From NCBI RefSeq assembly GCF_902148855.1, contig NC_043962.1, positions 25,829,110 to 25,893,109 on the forward strand: a stretch of DNA of 64,000 nucleotides, written 5' to 3'. Below, one piece after another: positions 1 through 13,100 of this stretch. Numbering within the stretch: the first letter of the stretch is position 1; each line of letters begins with the position of its first letter. The translations under genes were made by a program, and so were the position numbers. This DNA comes from Sphaeramia orbicularis. Taxonomy: Eukaryota > Chordata > Actinopteri > Kurtiformes > Apogonidae. The notes below the pieces were generated by a model that was not told the origin of the DNA, did not search any database, and saw nothing but the letters and a program-made list of their open reading frames with translations.

Positions 1-839
1 AACTCAACAATACATCCAAAACGTAAATATTTGCTATATTTTTTGGTTAAATCAATTGGTTTATGGGCAACATCATCTGGCTGTTAACAAAAAAACAAAA
101 AAAAAACAAAAATCAAACAAACAAAAAAAAAAGACAGTGGTCTAAATAGATGTTTCTTTTAAATACTTTAATGTAACACATATCAGTGTTGTTGCTGTAA
201 TATTGTGATGGACCTATAGCATTTGTTTTTAATTCTGCTCACTGTGTCTTAAATTAATACAGCTGACTGTTTGCGTCATTAAATATTGTTTCATGACACT
301 TGATGTTTGGTTTTTCTTTGTCACATAATAGAGAATATAGATCTAAAAAAACATTTCAGACTGCTACTCTTTGTGAAAAAGTCTAAAAAACTGTTCATGT
401 AATAAAGCCCTTCCAACCTCTATCATCATCAATACCAGAGTGCTTTAGCATTATTATCAATTACAACTAATCCTATTATTGTTATTATTATTAATAGAAG
501 ACGAATTTACATTTTTGGACGCTTGCTTTTGTTAAGATCACTTGCAGCCAGACAATGTTATGTTGTTGTAGGAGCAATTGGAGGGAAAACAGTAAATTAA
601 AGGTACACTCCATTGTATAGATTTTGTTGCCAGACTTCCCAGCCCATTAAAGGGGATGTTAAAGCCGCCACTGTGCAGGTAGAGGACCCTTTGAGACCTC
701 AGAAGTTTCCTATTTATATTTAAACTCGTCTTTACTTTTGTGACATTAACTCATCAACTAATCTATAAAATTGATAAAGTATATTAAACTTTGCGAGCTA
801 CTTTTATTTTTACTCCAGAATTTGTTGGTTGAAAAGACA
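1..839. other. AT-rich upstream flank, no gene seen
   Basis: I see no coding exon in this stretch. It is AT-rich, with short A runs near 90-130 and a TTATTA run near 475-495. It lies upstream of the putative sephs1 promoter. Confidence 0.5.
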
Positions 840-950
840 AATATTTTAAAGTTTTCGTCAGGCTTTCTCCGCGGACACCTAATTCTTGCCCCGGTGCATT
901 CTGGTGCAGTCCCCGCTCTTCTGTCGGGATCCACCGCTAACGTGAAGCTG
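840..950 (+). promoter_or_regulatory. sephs1: Putative sephs1 5' non-coding exon and promoter area
   Basis: A GC-richer stretch with several CpGs ends in a good donor (CTG|GTAAGG at 950/951). The first coding exon of sephs1 begins at an acceptor (TTCTAG|) at 2547 and has only 27 bases before the ATG, so a spliced upstream leader is expected. CpGs continue to about 1450. The transcription start was not located, so the left boundary is approximate. Confidence 0.45.
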
Positions 951-2574
951 GTAAGGATAAACTGGTCAGAGCAATTAAAGGGGAAATGTTGTGAGAATAT
1001 AACTCCGCTTTGGTCCTAAAATCGCATATAGGGCAGTTGTTAACACTTGTATTGCATCATGTCGTTATAAGCTTTGCACAAGTTGCATGTCTGGGCTTGT
1101 TTTATTGATACGAACTCTGATGTTGCACACATCGCATGGCGTGGGACAGCAAAGGGTTAATTTTTTCCGCCGCCGACATTTTTGTTCGGCGCTTTACCGC
1201 AACTTTTTAACGTACATGTGCAGCGAGTTGATACTATTTTTAACATCTGTGCATCCCGTTTAGGCTGTGCAGTGCACCGTGTGTGATTTAAACACATGGC
1301 AGGTCGTCAGCTTGCACATTTGTGGTTCTTTGTTGCACAGAGCTGCTTATGCCCATCACCTCATGCATGGATCTGCGCTTGTTAGCAAAAGCTAGCACGG
1401 AAACGAAAACTGCATTTTCAGCAAAACAAAAACTAACGTGAGCGATGTAGATGTCGCTATGAATAAAACTGTCACCAGACTGAGGATGCAGTAGTTCTGA
1501 ATATGGAGTACATCACACAGAATCGTTAATATTCTCTGTTGTTGACATTGGTGTTGTAGGCTAACCATTGTAAGGGTTGAATGAACTTGGTAGCATGGTG
1601 TCTCTTGAACACTCCCTCAGTGAATAAACGGAGACTCATTTAGGAACTTAGTTAACAATATAAACTCCGGGACTAGTTGCACATAACTAGGCTAGCATCT
1701 CTATATAATGTTTTACCCACTACGGAATCAAGTGTGTTTGTGTTGACCCATACAACAGCTCCTATGAAGTTTGTTGTCTGATGGTGGGTGTGTATCCACA
1801 ACGTAAACCAGAGTCCATAGTCTAATCTGCCCCAATAATGAAAACACGTGGAAATGGTGTTATATTCCTAATTTATGCTATATGATATTTTTTATCTAAC
1901 GTGGGAAAGTCAGTATTTGTGTTATGTGGCACTATTGTATGTGATATTTTGTAAGGATAATCTAATATTTTGTCCACAGTACAGTGTTCAGCTGTGGACA
2001 ACTGCAGCTGTTGACTCAAATCTTATCTGATATGATCAAAATATTATTATTTTAAGTTTTCTCTTCCATTATGAGGTTGTGGTGCAGCTAAATTAATGCA
2101 ATTTTGGATATATTTATTTACAAATAATTAAGGTGTAATTCTTAAACTGAGGTAAAATGTTAATATAACTATGAATAGGGTTATAATAAGTGTGGCAACT
2201 TTGATTATGGAATAGATGTTACATGAAAATAATATGAAATAAATTCACAGCCCTCAATCTCTATGAAAACTGATAGAAAACCCTAGTATTTGGTGGTATT
2301 AAAATAGTATTCTTAATTCTTCACGCTTCATAATTTCATCATTTTCCTATTTGTACTATTTGTATGTCATTGCTCTGGACCAGCAAACAGTAGGCTGTAA
2401 TATTTATTTGAATCAAATGTGCAAGGGGTGTTTAAGAATTTATTTTTTAAATTACTATTTAAAGTTCATTTTTCTTAGCCTTTGTTCACATGCAGCAATG
2501 TTTTTAAATATAAATTGTAATTATTTCCATTCTGGTTGTGCTTCTAGTGGTGAGGACCCAGAGTTTCTCCAGAC

Positions 2575-5500
2575 ATGTCTGTGAGGGAGTCCTTCAACCC
2601 CGAAAGCTATGAGCTGGATAAGAACTTCAGGCTCACACGCTTTGCTGAGCTCAAGGGGACAGGCTGCAAGGTTGGCTACTGTAATATAAACTTCCAGGAG
2701 ATATATATTTATATATATGTGTGTGTGTGTGTGTGCGCGCGCGCGCGCGCGTGTGTGTGATTGTGATAATGTGATGAAGAGGAATATGTCTGAAAACAAA
2801 ATTATTTCAACTTTATGGGCAACAGTGTATTTATGAATAAATAAATGTTCTGTATTCTGTCTGACTGCAGGTGCCCCAAGATGTTTTACAGAAGTTGCTA
2901 GAAACCCTGCAGGAAAACCACTATCAAGAGGATGAACAGTTCCTGGGGGCAGTTATGCCCCGATTAGGTACCTATGGCTATTTTATCAATAGTCATTGTA
3001 TTTAATCAAACATTAACTATACAGAAAAAACAGCAGAACCTAAAGGTCAATGAAATATGTTTGACTCTTAAAGGTATAGGCATGGATACCTGTGTAATCC
3101 CTCTCAGACATGGAGGCCTTTCACTTGTCCAGACAACAGATTACATCTACCCCATCGTGGATGATCCCTACATGATGGTACTGACCTCGTCTGTTATGAG
3201 CATTACTGTTTGTGGTATTTGGATTATATGTGGAAATCTTAAAGGGGTCATATTTTGCTAAACCCACTTTTATTAGTCTGGTTCATTTGTTTGTGTATTT
3301 GGGCCCTAATAGCTCAAAAAGCTTGAATTTGAACCCTTCAGGTGCTGCAAAGCTATCTTTACATTCATTTTGGTTAAAATCGAGTGGATTTCTACAACCT
3401 GTTTTAATTCCTGTGTAATTTGTTATGTCGATAGCTAGTTACGTCACGACATTTGCACATACAAGGTCAAGACTTCCGACGAACATTTCTCTGAGTACGC
3501 CGTAATTGTTTGTCAGCAGCAGTGGTTGTAGTCCATACTGAAAATATGTCCAAACTTCCTGCCGATTACCTAAAATGTTCAGTTGCTGGTTGTATAAACG
3601 AACACAAGTCCCTAAGCAGCATGGTCAACAACCTGGAGGGGGTGGGGTGTGAAGTGGCTCATTTGCATATAAAGGGTCAGCATTCAAAACGTTTCTGGTG
3701 TCATTACTCAGACATAGGGTTGAAGATGAACCTGTGGAGTTTAATTAATGAAGAATTCGGACCCAAACATAGCATTTACAGTTTATGTAGAGCACAGGGA
3801 AATGTTTTAAAATGCATAGTTCCATTTTAAAAAAAGCAAAATATCACTCCTTTAATGTGAGAAACTGAAAGTATATTTACATACTTCATTGACAGTTTTT
3901 ATTCTGATGTACCTAATTTTTCATGTTTTTATTTTTCAGGGAAGAATCGCTTGTGCCAATGTTCTAAGTGACCTGTATGCCATGGGAGTAACAGAATGCG
4001 ACAACATGTTGATGCTCCTGGGTGTCAGCAACAAAATGTCAGAGAAGGTAGTAGAGGACACATCAGTTAAAGACTTTTCTTTTGGATTTCCTGTTTCGCA
4101 AACATCTGTGAACATGTAATGAACACAAAAGTATTAGTATACCACAAGTAGAGAACTAAAAAAACACAGTACTTCATTATGTAACATGTAATCTGGTATT
4201 TACAGAGAATAGTCTAATATCATATTTCTCTAACACACTTTTAATGGGAACAGTGTTAAGAAATATATGTTGGGATTTCTGTCTTTACAGGAGCGAGACA
4301 AAGTTATGCCACTCATCATCCAGGGATTCAAGGATGCTTCAGAGGAGGCAGGTACCTCTGTAACAGGAGGACAGACGGTGCTCAACCCATGGGTGGTGAT
4401 GGGGGGAGTTGCCACAACAGTTTGCCAACCCAATGAATTCATCATGTAAGAAGTAGCTCTTATATCTGTTTTTATCTGGTGTTGTTGCATTATATATATA
4501 AATGATGTGGGGGAAAAAACACCACTTTTGCTTTTTCTCAGGCCAGACAATGCAGTGCCAGGAGACGTGCTGGTGTTGACTAAACCACTGGGAACACAAG
4601 TGGCTGTTGCAGTGCACCAGTGGTTAGATATTGTAAGTCCGTCAATTCTCGTTATTCATTTTGCCACAAAATATTTCAATTAAGATCATCTTTAGGATGT
4701 CCTCTAATGCCACTGGATTTTTTTTTTTTTTTTTTTTAATCTCTCAGCCTGAGAAATGGAACAAGATCAAGTTAGTGGTAACGCAGGAAGATGTGGAATT
4801 GGCCTACCATGAAGCTATGATGAACATGGCTCGGCTCAACAGGACAGGTAACGGAATTATGAAGCCTTTCAAAGAATTATTGATTTATGTCTGCAATAGG
4901 GCTGGGAAAAAAATTATTTAATCAAATTTGTAGATCACATCGAGTTTTATTTTTAGAAAACTGATTTTCTTATCACAAATAATATGGGTATTTTGAATTC
5001 GCCAACAACGAATCCTTCTGGGTTCCCGTAGTTCTATGAGCTCAAACCCTTCCTCTCCTTCCCCCACGTGAATCACAGAGTCACAACACACAACATGGCA
5101 GCGACAGCCAGCAGCAGAGAGCAGTTTATTCCCAAGAATGGTTCTATACCTTCAGTCGTTTGGAACTGGTTTGAATTTGCAGCATCAGATAGGGAACAGG
5201 CAAATCCTCACTGTAAAATATGTGAGGATGCATGGTGTCCCTTTGTTGAAACCAATGACTGCCTTTGCATTTTTTAAGGTCTATCTCAATGCACTTAAAC
5301 TGAAAACAAAGTTAATGTTTTTCAGTATATTTGCAGTCTGCACTTGTGTTCTTGTAAGTAGGGGATTGAAAATGAATCGAAAATTGAGTTTTTCATTAAT
5401 AAATCGGATATTTTTTTTTAGGCCATATTACCCAGCCCTAGTCTGCTGATAGCTTCTTTTGGGGAAAAAAAGATGTCCGTATCGATCAATGTGTCATGTT

Positions 5501-8242
5501 GATGAGTCTCTTAAATGTTCTCCTTTCTGTTTGACCCTGTAGCGGCTGGCCTCATGCACACCTTCAACGCCCACGCAGCAACTGACATCACAGGATTCGG
5601 CATTCTAGGTCACGCTCAAACATTGGCACGACAACAGCGAAGTGAGGTCTCATTTGTCATCCACAATCTCCCAGTGCTCGCTAAGATGGCCGCAGTGTCC
5701 AAAGCCTGTGGGAACATGTTTGGACTAATGCACGGCACCTGCCCTGAAACATCAGGTGTGTGTTTAGAACTGATGTCGAATGTTTACATAGGCCATGGCT
5801 GAATGTATTCAAAGTCAGTTCTTCATAGTTCGTTCTACATCCACCAAGGAGGTAAGGAGGTCCTGTAATCACCCACCTCCATTTGTTTGGGTGTCTGCCA
5901 GCAGGATCAATAAAGTGGGGGCTCATATAATTGTATCTGTTGAATTACGGGACTGAGAGAGGCATGTTCTCTCAAAGTGTCCTTCTAGGTATATGGAATT
6001 TCAAAATAATAGGCAGACTTTTTTTTTTTTATCTCAGTTGTAATTTGATCATATTCTCAGAGGAGGACAAGTTACAAGTGCTTTGCATATTACATATAAT
6101 TTCTTAACTCTTTCGGTGCCAGGCAGTTAAGGGGCTAATAAGCCTTAAAAGTGCCAAAGAATTTGGCCGTTTTTCAGTATTTCGCGTTGTTTTTATAATA
6201 TTTGAAGAATCCTGCAGGAAACCGCTCGGTAACATCCGACCGATTGCTGATTAGATTCAAAACGCACCGGACGCAGCCGATTCATTATTGATCGTAATTT
6301 GCATAATTTATTCGGTCGCGTGACCTCAAATTCCCATCTGATTGGTCTCAAAAGGGGGACACAGAAAGAACGTCATCGAAATGTGAGAAAGAAATGGGGG
6401 TGGATGGTTTGTTTGTACACAAATATGGCGTGTTCTCCAAAGCCGATCTGATCGGCCCGTGGCACTTTAAAGGTTGTATTCGTAAAGCCGATTTAATCGG
6501 CCCATGGCATTGAAAGAGTTAATATTTGGTGCCATTATATTTGTGATGGCTGTGACATGTTGTTGGTATTTTGGAGGTACGCTAAGGTCATGTGCTGCTC
6601 AAACACCCATTTTTTGTCCAAGTTGTACTTTCTTGGCTGATGTTTTCAAGTGGGGTTTTACAATAATGAAATGTACCAGCCCCTCTCAAAACAAAACAAC
6701 TCACATAATATGATCTGCCTCCCAGTGCTTCATAGTCAAGATGATGGTCCTTGTGTTACGTGCCTTAGTAAACTTTAGTCTTGTCCTTTACTGTAGATGG
6801 AGCTGTTTTACCTCCAGCATCTTAACTGTTCCTTGACTGTTGCCCTCAGACGATTTTGGAAAATCATACCAACGAAAAACCAGATTTGTACAAGTCTGAA
6901 GGGAGATGTTAAATATATAGCCACTGGTCACCAAGTGAACCCCAATAAAGAAAACTAGAAAAGCATTCGGAGAGCGCAGACCTCTGCCAAGACAGATCAC
7001 CCCCCCACCCCACCCATCACCACCAAAATTTAATCATTTGTTATCATGTGCCAGAATCAACATTTCCTGAAAATTTCATCAAAATCCATCCATAACTTTT
7101 TGAGTTATCTTGCTAACAGTCAGACGACCAAACAAAAAAATCTGCCCATCCCCCCGGATCACCACCAAAATTTAATCATTTGTTCCTTGTGCCAGTATCA
7201 ACATTTCCATTTCATGAAAATCTGTCCATAACTTTTTCAGGTACGTTGCTTAACTAACCAACAAACAAACAAACCCTGTCAAAAACATAACCTCCTTGGC
7301 GGAGGTAATAAGCCATGACATCAAAGCTTTAAACCCGGTGAGAATGTGACAAAATATATAAAAGCTGAAATAGAATAATCCATATTAATAAAGTAGTGTT
7401 GAAATTATGAAAGTGACTTTGAAGGAGCTGAGATTCATAGCATGTGTAAACATCAGACCCCAACTATAAATTGATCTGTTTTCTTCTCGCTCTGGCCCCC
7501 AACTGTTGTGTCTCATCTCAAATTTATTTAGTAGACAGTGTTTTTTGTAAAGTCTGTAGGGGCCTTTGGATTTTTTTATTGACTTCAAAGTCATAAAAAT
7601 GATGTAATAGTGTTTCACAGTGAGGTGCCTCTCCCTAATGTTGTTGGCAGAGTATTTTCTGTTCAGTATGAAATCAGAATATGTTTAGAGAATATTTTTA
7701 TTCTGTATTTTATGGGCAGTGACTCAGATGAACCTGTTTAAGCTCAGGCTGAAGGTGGTTTTGTATTTATGTGGATACATGGTTTAAAACAGCTAAGTTG
7801 TACCTTTGCTTTTAGTGATAAATTCAGTTGGTTATGGCTTATCAAAAAAAAAAAAAATAGACAATGACTGACTGGGCTGCAGATAAAACAGAAAAATCCT
7901 GAGCATAGTGACCATACTGTGACCACATTTACTATGAGCAGTAGGAGAGAACTTTATAGGACACTGGGCCACATATTAGAAATCATCAGAGATACTTGTG
8001 ATTGACCGAGTCTTCTTCCATTTACAGGAGGTCTGCTCATCTGCCTGCCCCGGGAACAGGCAGCACGCTTCTGTGCCGAAATCAAGTCCCCAAAATACGG
8101 AGAGGGCCACCAGGCATGGATCATCGGGATTGTAGAGAAAGGAAACCGCACCGCTCGCATCATTGACAAACCCCGGATCATAGAGGTCGCACCACAAGCC
8201 GCCACCCAGAATGTCAACCCCACTCCTGGTGCAACTTCTTAA
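2575..8242 (+). CDS. sephs1: Selenophosphate synthetase 1 (SEPHS1)
   Basis: Exons: 2575-2670, 2871-2967, 3074-3177, 3940-4047, 4291-4445, 4542-4632, 4748-4847, 5543-5755, 8028-8242. The joined frame gives 392 aa, the length I recall for human SEPHS1, and the protein reads almost identically to it. The fold is the PurM/SelD-like ATP-grasping kinase. The N-terminal motif KGTGCK has Thr29 where SelD and SEPHS2 carry Cys or Sec, and Lys32 follows. There is no in-frame UGA, so this is the SEPHS1 paralogue and not the selenoprotein SEPHS2. By family knowledge SEPHS1 is thought to act in redox homeostasis rather than as the main selenophosphate producer. The ATG is chosen because the protein starts [15 protein letters not shown], as in the family. 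Introns hold three DNA-transposon relics and a dispersed repeat. The gene converges on cpt1b. Confidence 0.97.
2719..2760. repeat. Compound (GT)n(GC)n(GT)n microsatellite
   Basis: A GT run passes into GC and back to GT just inside sephs1 intron 2, after a short TATA-rich run. Alternating purine-pyrimidine DNA of this kind can form Z-DNA. Confidence 0.9.
3239..3855. mobile_element. TTAA-flanked non-autonomous DNA transposon in sephs1 intron
   Basis: Both ends read TTAAAGG(G/A)GT(C/G)ATATTTTGCT in inverted orientation, flanked by or including TTAA, about 617 bp apart. The element fills the intron between exons 3 and 4. It holds a 106-codon open frame at 3510-3830 with a CxxxxC start (KCSVAGC) that loosely recalls a zinc-binding N-terminus but matches no family I can name. 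The TTAA target fits the piggyBac or Kolobok superfamilies; I cannot decide between them. Confidence 0.7.
4897..5440 (+). mobile_element. hAT-type relic with a BED-finger fragment
   Basis: Terminal inverted repeats start TAGGGCTGGG and end CCCAGCCCTA. The flanks gtctgcaa and gtctgctg fit a slightly decayed 8-bp target duplication, as in hAT elements. Inside, 5095-5230 reads as the N-terminus of a hAT transposase BED zinc finger ([16 protein letters not shown], then CKIC). The rest of the transposase is missing, so this is a deleted, non-autonomous copy. It lies in the sephs1 intron between 4847 and 5543. Confidence 0.8.
6104..6522. mobile_element. TTAA-flanked MITE in sephs1 intron 8
   Basis: TTAA stands at both ends (6104-6107, 6519-6522), with inverted ends CTCTTTCGGTGCC and GGCATTGAAAGAG (11 of 13 pairs match). 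The right third has a tandem duplication of a short palindromic unit around GCCGAT(C/T)(T/A)GATCGGC-like cores at about 6441-6470 and 6485-6510. TTAA targets indicate piggyBac or Kolobok mobilisation. No coding capacity is seen. Confidence 0.75.
6953..7310 (-). repeat. Dispersed repeat with 'CCTCCGCCAAGGAGG' end, copy 1
   Basis: This copy runs from AACTAGAAAAGCATTCGGAGAGC to the GGCGGAGG end at 7300-7305. Its core is duplicated inside (about 7017-7115 and 7149-7245, both with the phrase CACCAAAATTTAATCATTTG). A second copy lies at 21598-21808 in opposite orientation. The family is common in fish and other animals; I do not assign a formal name. Confidence 0.7.
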
Positions 8243-9155
8243 TCCCCCTTGTTGCTGCATCATAGACCGGAACCTGAAAAGCTCTGCTGAGTGATTTTAG
8301 ACACATAAACTACAAAACCATCCTAGAGTGATTAAATATATACACATAATAGTATGTACACAGAAAAGACTGGGTTGGCGGTTATCTACATGAAAAACAG
8401 CCCCACACAGTGGCCGAGGGGTTACGTTACCACCCAGTGGACTCAACCTACACTATCCTCATGATAAAACATTGGTAAGAGCTAGACCATAATTAAAATC
8501 CATTTGCCTTTTGTGTCTGATGTATTCTGTTATGTTAAATACGCTTGAATGGCAGGCAAGAGAGTGACGAAGACTAATCTGATACTGTTGATTCATTTTG
8601 AATCTTTGGAAATGTGGTGTCTGTTGCCTTTTGGCTCTTTTAAAATTGCTCTCATCAAGCAAGCAGACTATATGACGGTGTTTCTGTTTGTCCATTCACT
8701 TTGTACAGTTATAAAGCCTAGATTTAGTTCATTGATGTAACTGATGCCTTGAAAGAAACCATATGACCAGAATGGGTTTTTTTTATTACTTTGAATTTTT
8801 GTATTGTTCCCACCTAAACTAATAAATATTCAAAGAGAAGATGGCTTGTTCATGCCCGCTATTTGGGAACAGCTTTCATCTGAACGAATAAAATCACTAA
8901 TCGGTTAAAGCTACGTACTGGTTTTCACACAATCAATGCTGCTCCACTGTTTGTGGTTTTAAGATGGAGAGAGAAAAAAACTACCTAGAAGGATGTTTGT
9001 CATTTTTTAAGCAATATGGTAAATGTGGCAGTATAGGATGTCCAAAATTTTCAGCAGTAAATTATGACTTGGAAGCATTCTGCTGCCTTTAAGAAGCACT
9101 ATTGAAATGTACTGGGAGGAATCTAACTTGATATGATGACGATCTCAGTTGATTT
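8243..9155 (+). other. sephs1: sephs1 3' UTR and poly(A) signals
   Basis: The sequence after the stop codon has AATAAA at 8821-8826 and 8887-8892. Further AATAAA motifs lie at 9551 and near 9629, beyond a MITE. The main cleavage site cannot be told from sequence alone. The region is otherwise non-coding. Confidence 0.5.
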
Positions 9156-9457
9156 AAGGACCGCTGTGTAGGATTTAGTGGTATCTAGAGGTAAGATTGT
9201 AGATTGTGACTGTTACTGAGCTCCGTTTTCCAAGTGTGTAAGTATAAGGGAGCCAAAATGCCCACTTTACTGCCAGTGTTTGGTTTATTTGTTCTGGGCA
9301 ACTGCAGGAAGAGGACCCCCATCCTATGTAGATATGAAAAACAAAACTTAAATCTAAAACTGATTTTTAAGTGTACAGGTCACTAATGAAAACATACATC
9401 TGGTTACTATATTCCATGTCTGCCTATAGAGCCCCTAAATTTTACACACTGGTCCTT
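9156..9457. mobile_element. Short MITE downstream of sephs1
   Basis: The ends are inverted repeats: AAGGACCGCTGTGTAGGATTTAG on the left and its near complement CCTAAATTTTACACACTGGTCCTT on the right, about 300 bp apart. This is a common fish MITE layout. It has no coding capacity, and its superfamily is not determined. Confidence 0.7.
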
Positions 9458-9649
9458 CAGAGTTTGTGTTTATGGATAGGATTCACTGAAACCCACTGTA
9501 AATGTTCATACTGATATCAGGAGCAAATTATCACCCTCATCCATCTTGACAATAAATTTCTCTTACAGTAGATTTTTGTCTGTTTTGATGTATTAAAATA
9601 GCTCATATTTTTATGTTTTTTTTTTAAATAAATGGAACATAAATATCCG

Positions 9650-10176
9650 AAAGTAGCCAGAAGCAATCATTTTATTCTATTTTGTTTGTCCGCCGTTAGT
9701 TTAATGGCACAAAAGCTGTAATGATGAACTATATGACATTTTATTTTGTCATCAAAAATGGCAGTTTCTTAAAAGTAATCATTAGATATACCCTAACGTG
9801 TAACAAAGATTTAACATTTTCAAACAAAGTGCAGTTCTTCAGTTATATGTATTTACACTCTTTATATACAGAGACAAAAATTAAATTAATGCAAACAGAG
9901 AAAAAAAAGTCAAATATTCAAATCATTCCCACATCACCAAAACTAAGCACCTCTTTAAGGTACAATATAAATACTTAGAAATAAATATTACCTTTGTATG
10001 GCATTGTGGAATGACCTGCTCTAATGGTTTTGCACAGGAAAAACAAGTGTAACCTTTCAACATCAGGAAATATTCATGTCGTTTGCCAATACACTTTACA
10101 GTATGATGATGAACATTCAGTTTGATCCATGAAGCATGACAAATCATTGAGTTCACTTCAGTATAGCACCCGGCAC
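9650..10176 (-). other. cpt1b: cpt1b 3' UTR
   Basis: On the minus strand the cpt1b stop at 10177 is followed by about 500 bases of non-coding sequence with an AATAAA signal (plus-strand TTTATT at 9671-9676). The 3' ends of cpt1b and sephs1 therefore face each other across less than about 1 kb. Confidence 0.5.
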
Positions 10177-13100
10177 TTAAATGTGCTTTTTCCCATTTTC
10201 TAGCTGTACATGATTTGCAAGTTCCACCGTCTTCTTGTCATTTATAGGTTTGAAAAGTTCTTGAATATCAAGCATAGCACTCTGAATGTGCTGGCCAAAG
10301 CGGTATGAGTCCTGCAAAAACACATAAAGGAAACAATAAGAGAAAAATAGAAACACTTGATGTTTATGTTAAGTGTCTCAGATGCCAGTAGCTCTCTAAA
10401 ATGCATAGCTTTTATTCTGTGGTCTTACTGTGTCAGGGCTGGAAAATTTGCTGGAGATGTGGAATGTGATAAGGTTTTCCCCAATAATGATGTAAGACAC
10501 ACCATAACCATCATCAGCCACCTGAGGTAGAAAGTACATTTTATTATTAATTCTTTAAAAAAGAAAAACACTTGCAGATAAGAGCAGTGAAGGACTAAGC
10601 ACAGCCCTTCTTGTCTTTCATGCAACTTACTGGGCCAAATCCACCACCAGCACCCACATATTTTGGAAATTTGTTGATATCAACTAAATTGAGCTGCTGT
10701 TGAGGTGTCTGACTGGTGGACAGCTTCCAGGGCTCTGAGAGGACCTAAAAAACAAGACATTGGATGTTGTAAGAAAAATGCAGACAGAAAAGAGAAAAAT
10801 AGTGATAATGGGAAATTTGAATTAAAATAATAATAATAATAATGGAATGATCTAGAGATGTCAGTGTGGTCTGATTCTAACCTGCTTGAGAAATGGTGAG
10901 TCAACACCGAGGTATTTGGACACAATGTAGAGACAGAAGAGATGTCGATCGATACCTGAACCAGTCATGGCCAGGCGGTACATGTTCTGGTGCTTATCAG
11001 CTGCCTTCCGAAATAGGGCAAGTCTCTGGGCATTCTGGTAAATACAACAACAGGCATATAAACATTAACAGCAGCTTTATCTGAACAATGTATTTTCCAC
11101 CCACTATGGTCAGGCCTGTACGTGTGTTCTGACATGAACAAACATGATATTAACGCTACTGGTTTGTGTTGATGTTAGTGTGTGAGATTTATTCTATGCC
11201 AGAAAAGTTCAGACTGACACACAGAGACACACTGCCATCAGGTCTTGGTGACCACATCTGAGCAGTGCACCGTGTCCTTTAACAGTGTCATCTACAAATG
11301 TTGAGTAACAAAGCATTGTTTATTCAAAGGATTTGTTGGCCACTGTAAGAGCTGTTGTTTTTTGTCCTAATCTATTTTTTGTTTGTTTTCTTACTGTTGC
11401 ACCTGGGTCCTCCATGGCTCTGACAAACGCCACAGCCTCAGAGGTGCAGGACCGTACAGTCTCTGTCCGACCATCTCTGAACATACGAGTCATTGATGAC
11501 TCGTACGTGAGACAGAAAACTCTTTGGTCCTATGAAGCAGATGGATAAACATCATTTAGTGATGCTGGATGATTCATTTACAGTAAATGAATGAAAGTGA
11601 TGTGGTTCTGAAGACTACATCATGGGTGACAGTCGCCCCTACCCTGAACTGAGCCAACTGCAGGGCCAGCTGAATGAAGGCATCAGGGCTAGTCCTGCAC
11701 TTCTTAATCAGGCCTTTTCCAAATTCATTGAAGAGATAACCATGGAAGTCCACATCATCAGCTATCTGCTTGGCTGATAGGTATGATGCCTCGATGACCT
11801 CTTGGCACTGAGAAAAACACAAAATGGTCAGAATAACTTGTTATTGACAACAGCTACAATGATGAACTGTCACTGTACCTCCTCTGGAAGCTGCCACTGG
11901 AGTCTGTTTGGAAAAGGCAGGCCTTTGTTTACATCCCCTTTACAGTGCCCCTCCTCTGTGTAGCCAAGATGGAAGCAGTCTGTGGCAAGGACATACTGCA
12001 CAGACACAAAACCAGGTCCTTTCATTCAGTTCAGGTCATTTCAAACTTTTTTATTGAAATAAGTTTTTTCTTTTTTGACACACAGTATGTTCACACATCT
12101 TTACCTCCCACATATGTCCAACAATTGGTGCATCTGCCCAAGAATGTTCTGCATTTACACCCATTTTCCCATTTGGATAAGAGATTAAGGTGAAAGATTT
12201 GTCAAACCACCTGTAACAAAAGGGGAAATAAAAAAAGCTTCTATTTTGCAGTCATGAGCTGGGGCTTCCCTTCAACTGTGCTGCCTTTTCCTACCTATCA
12301 TAACATTTTCCATGAAGCAGAGACTTGGCGTAACTGTCGAGTGAATTGCTCTTTGCAGAGTCATAGCCCTGCGGCTCATCATCCAGTGTCAGGAAGAAGG
12401 CGGCTGACTCAATAGCATCCAGGGAGGCTTTGTTTACTCCTTGAGTGAAATACTGGATCCGAGCCCGAGCCCATGGTACTCTGGAGGTGACAATAAGACA
12501 GCTTGCTTCATTTCTTCAACATAAGTATGATTCCTGTGTATGCGTGTATTTGTGTGTACCTGTTGCCTGCAGTCAGTGCAGCTAGTTTGAGTTCCCCTGG
12601 CTGTGGTTCTGATGTGTCATTGAGGATCCTCTGAAACTGCATCTCAAGTTCACTGGGTAGAAGGTGGCGCCCTCCGGTGTACAGCCATACTTGGAAAAAG
12701 CGGCCCTTGTGATACACAACAAGGTGTTTACGGTCTGTCAGATGCTGGACAATATCTGCAAAAAGAAAAGGACACAGAGATAAATCCAGATAAAACAATA
12801 GAATATGAGCTGGACAACTAAAGATCCATCATACCCCTTTTACCTAAAACATGAATGAATATCTCCACTTTAGCAAAAAATACCTACATCTTTGTTCCTA
12901 CTACACTGTAGTTTTCAGACTTGAGTAAAAGTAAGAAATCTAGTGTAAAAATATTGTTATTAATTAAAAGTTTAGCACCAAAATTTAGTCTACTTAAAGT
13001 AAGTTAACCCATAAAGACTCAAACATCCATCTTTAACCTAAACCATCCACAAATATAAACTGTTTAATCCCTGTTGATCCACTATTCCTCTCAAGTCATG

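Noticed and set aside
2575-8242. Possible selenoprotein (SEPHS2-type) with a Sec codon
   Set aside because: The active-site position is Thr29 with an ACA-type codon and there is no in-frame UGA, so it is SEPHS1.
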